DNA from: Noviherbaspirillum aridicola
GTDB lineage: Bacteria; Pseudomonadota; Gammaproteobacteria; Burkholderiales; Burkholderiaceae_D
Reading direction: 5' to 3'
DNA length: 64,000 bases
Assembly (NCBI RefSeq): GCF_019656455.1
Contig: NZ_BPMK01000006.1
Location: 124,001-188,000 of the forward strand
Below, piece after piece: positions 63,123 to 64,000 of the stretch (position 1 is its first letter; every line of letters starts with the position of its first letter). The notes beneath the pieces were generated by a model. That model searched no databases and was not told the DNA's origin. It saw only the letters and a program-made list of their open reading frames with translations. Both the position numbers and the translations under genes were made by a program.

Positions 63123-63908
63123 ATGCCCCCAGCCTCTTCCGCACTCTCCGTCCAGCTGCTTCCGCGCGACGCCGGGGTGCGCGCCGACCAGCCTTTCGCG
63201 ATCGACTTTCCGCCGCTGATGGCGGGGTCGGCGGTGTGCATCGGGCTGGCGATCGACTGGCGCAGCCAGGACGCCCTGCGCGACTATGCGCTGGCTCGCA
63301 CCCTGCCGGACGAGCACGCGCGGGCGGCACGCTTCACGCGGCCGGAAGACAGCCTGCGCAATCTGCTGGGACGCGCGCTGCTGCGCACCGTCGCCGCGCA
63401 CTACGGCGGAATGAACCCGCGCCAGCTCATCCGCATCAGCACCTGGGGCAAGCCGGAACTGGAAGGCTGCACCGTCGGCTGCAACATCAGTCACGCGGGC
63501 AGCCAGCTCTGGGTAGCGGTGGCCGCGCATCCGCAGGTCGGCATCGACATCGAGTCGGCCGACGCCGCGCAGGAATACCGCGACATCGCCGCCGGCTTCC
63601 ATCCCGATGAACTCGCCGCGCTGCGCCGCGCGCCCGATGCGCGGCTGGCGACCATGCGCTGCTGGTGCCGCAAGGAGGCGGTGTCGAAGGCCACCGGCCT
63701 GGGCCTGTCGCTGCCGTTGCGCGACTATGCGGTCGATCCCGGCCCCGCCGCCGCCGGCTGGCTGCGCCAGCCGCCGCCGAAGACGGCACGCGGCGACTGG
63801 ACCACGGTCGACCTGCCGGTCGGCGCCGGCTGCATCGGCGCGCTGGCGGTCGTCGGCAGCATCGGGCGGGTCGAGGTCCTGCGCCTGCGCCTTACGGACG
63901 CGCGCTGA
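63123..63908 (+). CDS. 4'-phosphopantetheinyl transferase (Sfp-type)
   Basis: With the ATG at 63123 the protein has 261 residues and the Sfp-type motifs: WGKPEL, NISHAGSQLWVAVA, VGIDIES with the Mg-binding Asp and Glu, and WCRKEAVSKATGLGLSLPL. It moves phosphopantetheine from CoA to carrier proteins of fatty-acid, polyketide or peptide synthesis. A GTG at 63075 would add 16 residues and has AAGGGC next to it, so the start is unsettled. No synthase gene is in the window, so a housekeeping or distant secondary-metabolite role cannot be decided. Confidence 0.88.
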   Translation: MPPASSALSVQLLPRDAGVRADQPFAIDFPPLMAGSAVCIGLAIDWRSQDALRDYALARTLPDEHARAARFTRPEDSLRNLLGRALLRTVAAHYGGMNPRQLIRISTWGKPELEGCTVGCNISHAGSQLWVAVAAHPQVGIDIESADAAQEYRDIAAGFHPDELAALRRAPDARLATMRCWCRKEAVSKATGLGLSLPLRDYAVDPGPAAAGWLRQPPPKTARGDWTTVDLPVGAGCIGALAVVGSIGRVEVLRLRLTDAR

Positions 63909-63942
63909 CCGCAAAGGCAGGCGCCGCCTTCCGTTGATTCCG

Positions 63943-63956
63943 TTGACCTGAGTCAA
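63943..63956 (+). promoter_or_regulatory. FNR-family-like box at the right edge
   Basis: TTGACCTGAGTCAA differs from the box at 1587 by one base and matches TTGAC-N4-RTCAA. It lies 35 bp after the phosphopantetheinyl transferase stop, with only 44 bp of sequence left, so it probably controls a gene outside the window. Confidence 0.5.
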
Positions 63957-64000
63957 AACCCGCAGCGAAAACGGGGCGAGGCGATTTTCAGCCCTGCCCG

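Overview
The window is a GC-rich chromosomal segment of a betaproteobacterium. The content (opgGH, PrkA, an FNR-linked nuclease/PRPP-synthetase pair, acetoacetyl-CoA ligase, a Wzy-type rml exopolysaccharide cluster) fits Burkholderiales, and Oxalobacteraceae is my best guess. That placement is inference; there is no rRNA gene to test it. No phage, insertion sequence or CRISPR array was seen.

Layout. 1-1279: 5' part of the kinase gene prkA, reading leftwards. 1587-5087: an FNR/Anr-like box followed by a beta-CASP metallo-beta-lactamase nuclease, a PRPP synthetase and a stand-alone Lon-like AAA ATPase. 5235-10278: a secreted small protein, a phosphohistidine phosphatase-like protein, selD, a lone receiver protein, a divergent membrane FtsH-like AAA protease and a 55-residue membrane peptide. 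10293-18944: osmoregulated periplasmic glucan genes opgG-opgH and a second OpgG/OpgD-type gene with a Tat signal, separated by a cleavage-dead serine-recombinase-like protein and catalase. 15718-21595 also holds a peroxide-defence set, katA, ahpF and ahpC, with operator-like inverted repeats. 21831-23932: a CPA1 cation/proton antiporter, a Lys/Ala-rich periplasmic protein and an initiator tRNA-fMet with promoter and terminator.

24011-49508 is a large exopolysaccharide (EPS) locus, nearly all on the minus strand. It runs from a Wzc tyrosine autokinase through a Tat-exported beta-helix protein, a CapD/WbpM dehydratase, WbpO/TviB and WbpP/TviC-like UDP-HexNAc enzymes, rmlBACD, Wzx flippase, Wzy polymerase, three glycosyltransferases, a small PglC-like initiating transferase, acetyltransferases, a DegT aminotransferase, an acyltransferase and a VanZ-like protein. 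A second beta-helix paralogue lies near the other end on the plus strand. Four separate units of this locus share one promoter architecture: a 19-bp element related to ATCGAAATTTCGTACTTAT, with a -10 hexamer at an invariant distance. It has the geometry of a class II activator site and is the most interesting finding. No Wza exporter gene is present.

49822-63908: a fused SpmA-SpmB protein; a 74-residue protein behind a near-perfect LexA (SOS) box; PBP1A; a CBS-domain protein, a hemerythrin-like protein, a BrkB/YihY membrane protein and an acyltransferase; acetoacetyl-CoA ligase, an MFS transporter and an acyl-CoA dehydrogenase; a YitT-family membrane protein behind a second FNR-like box; and an Sfp-type phosphopantetheinyl transferase. 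A third FNR-like box sits at the right edge.
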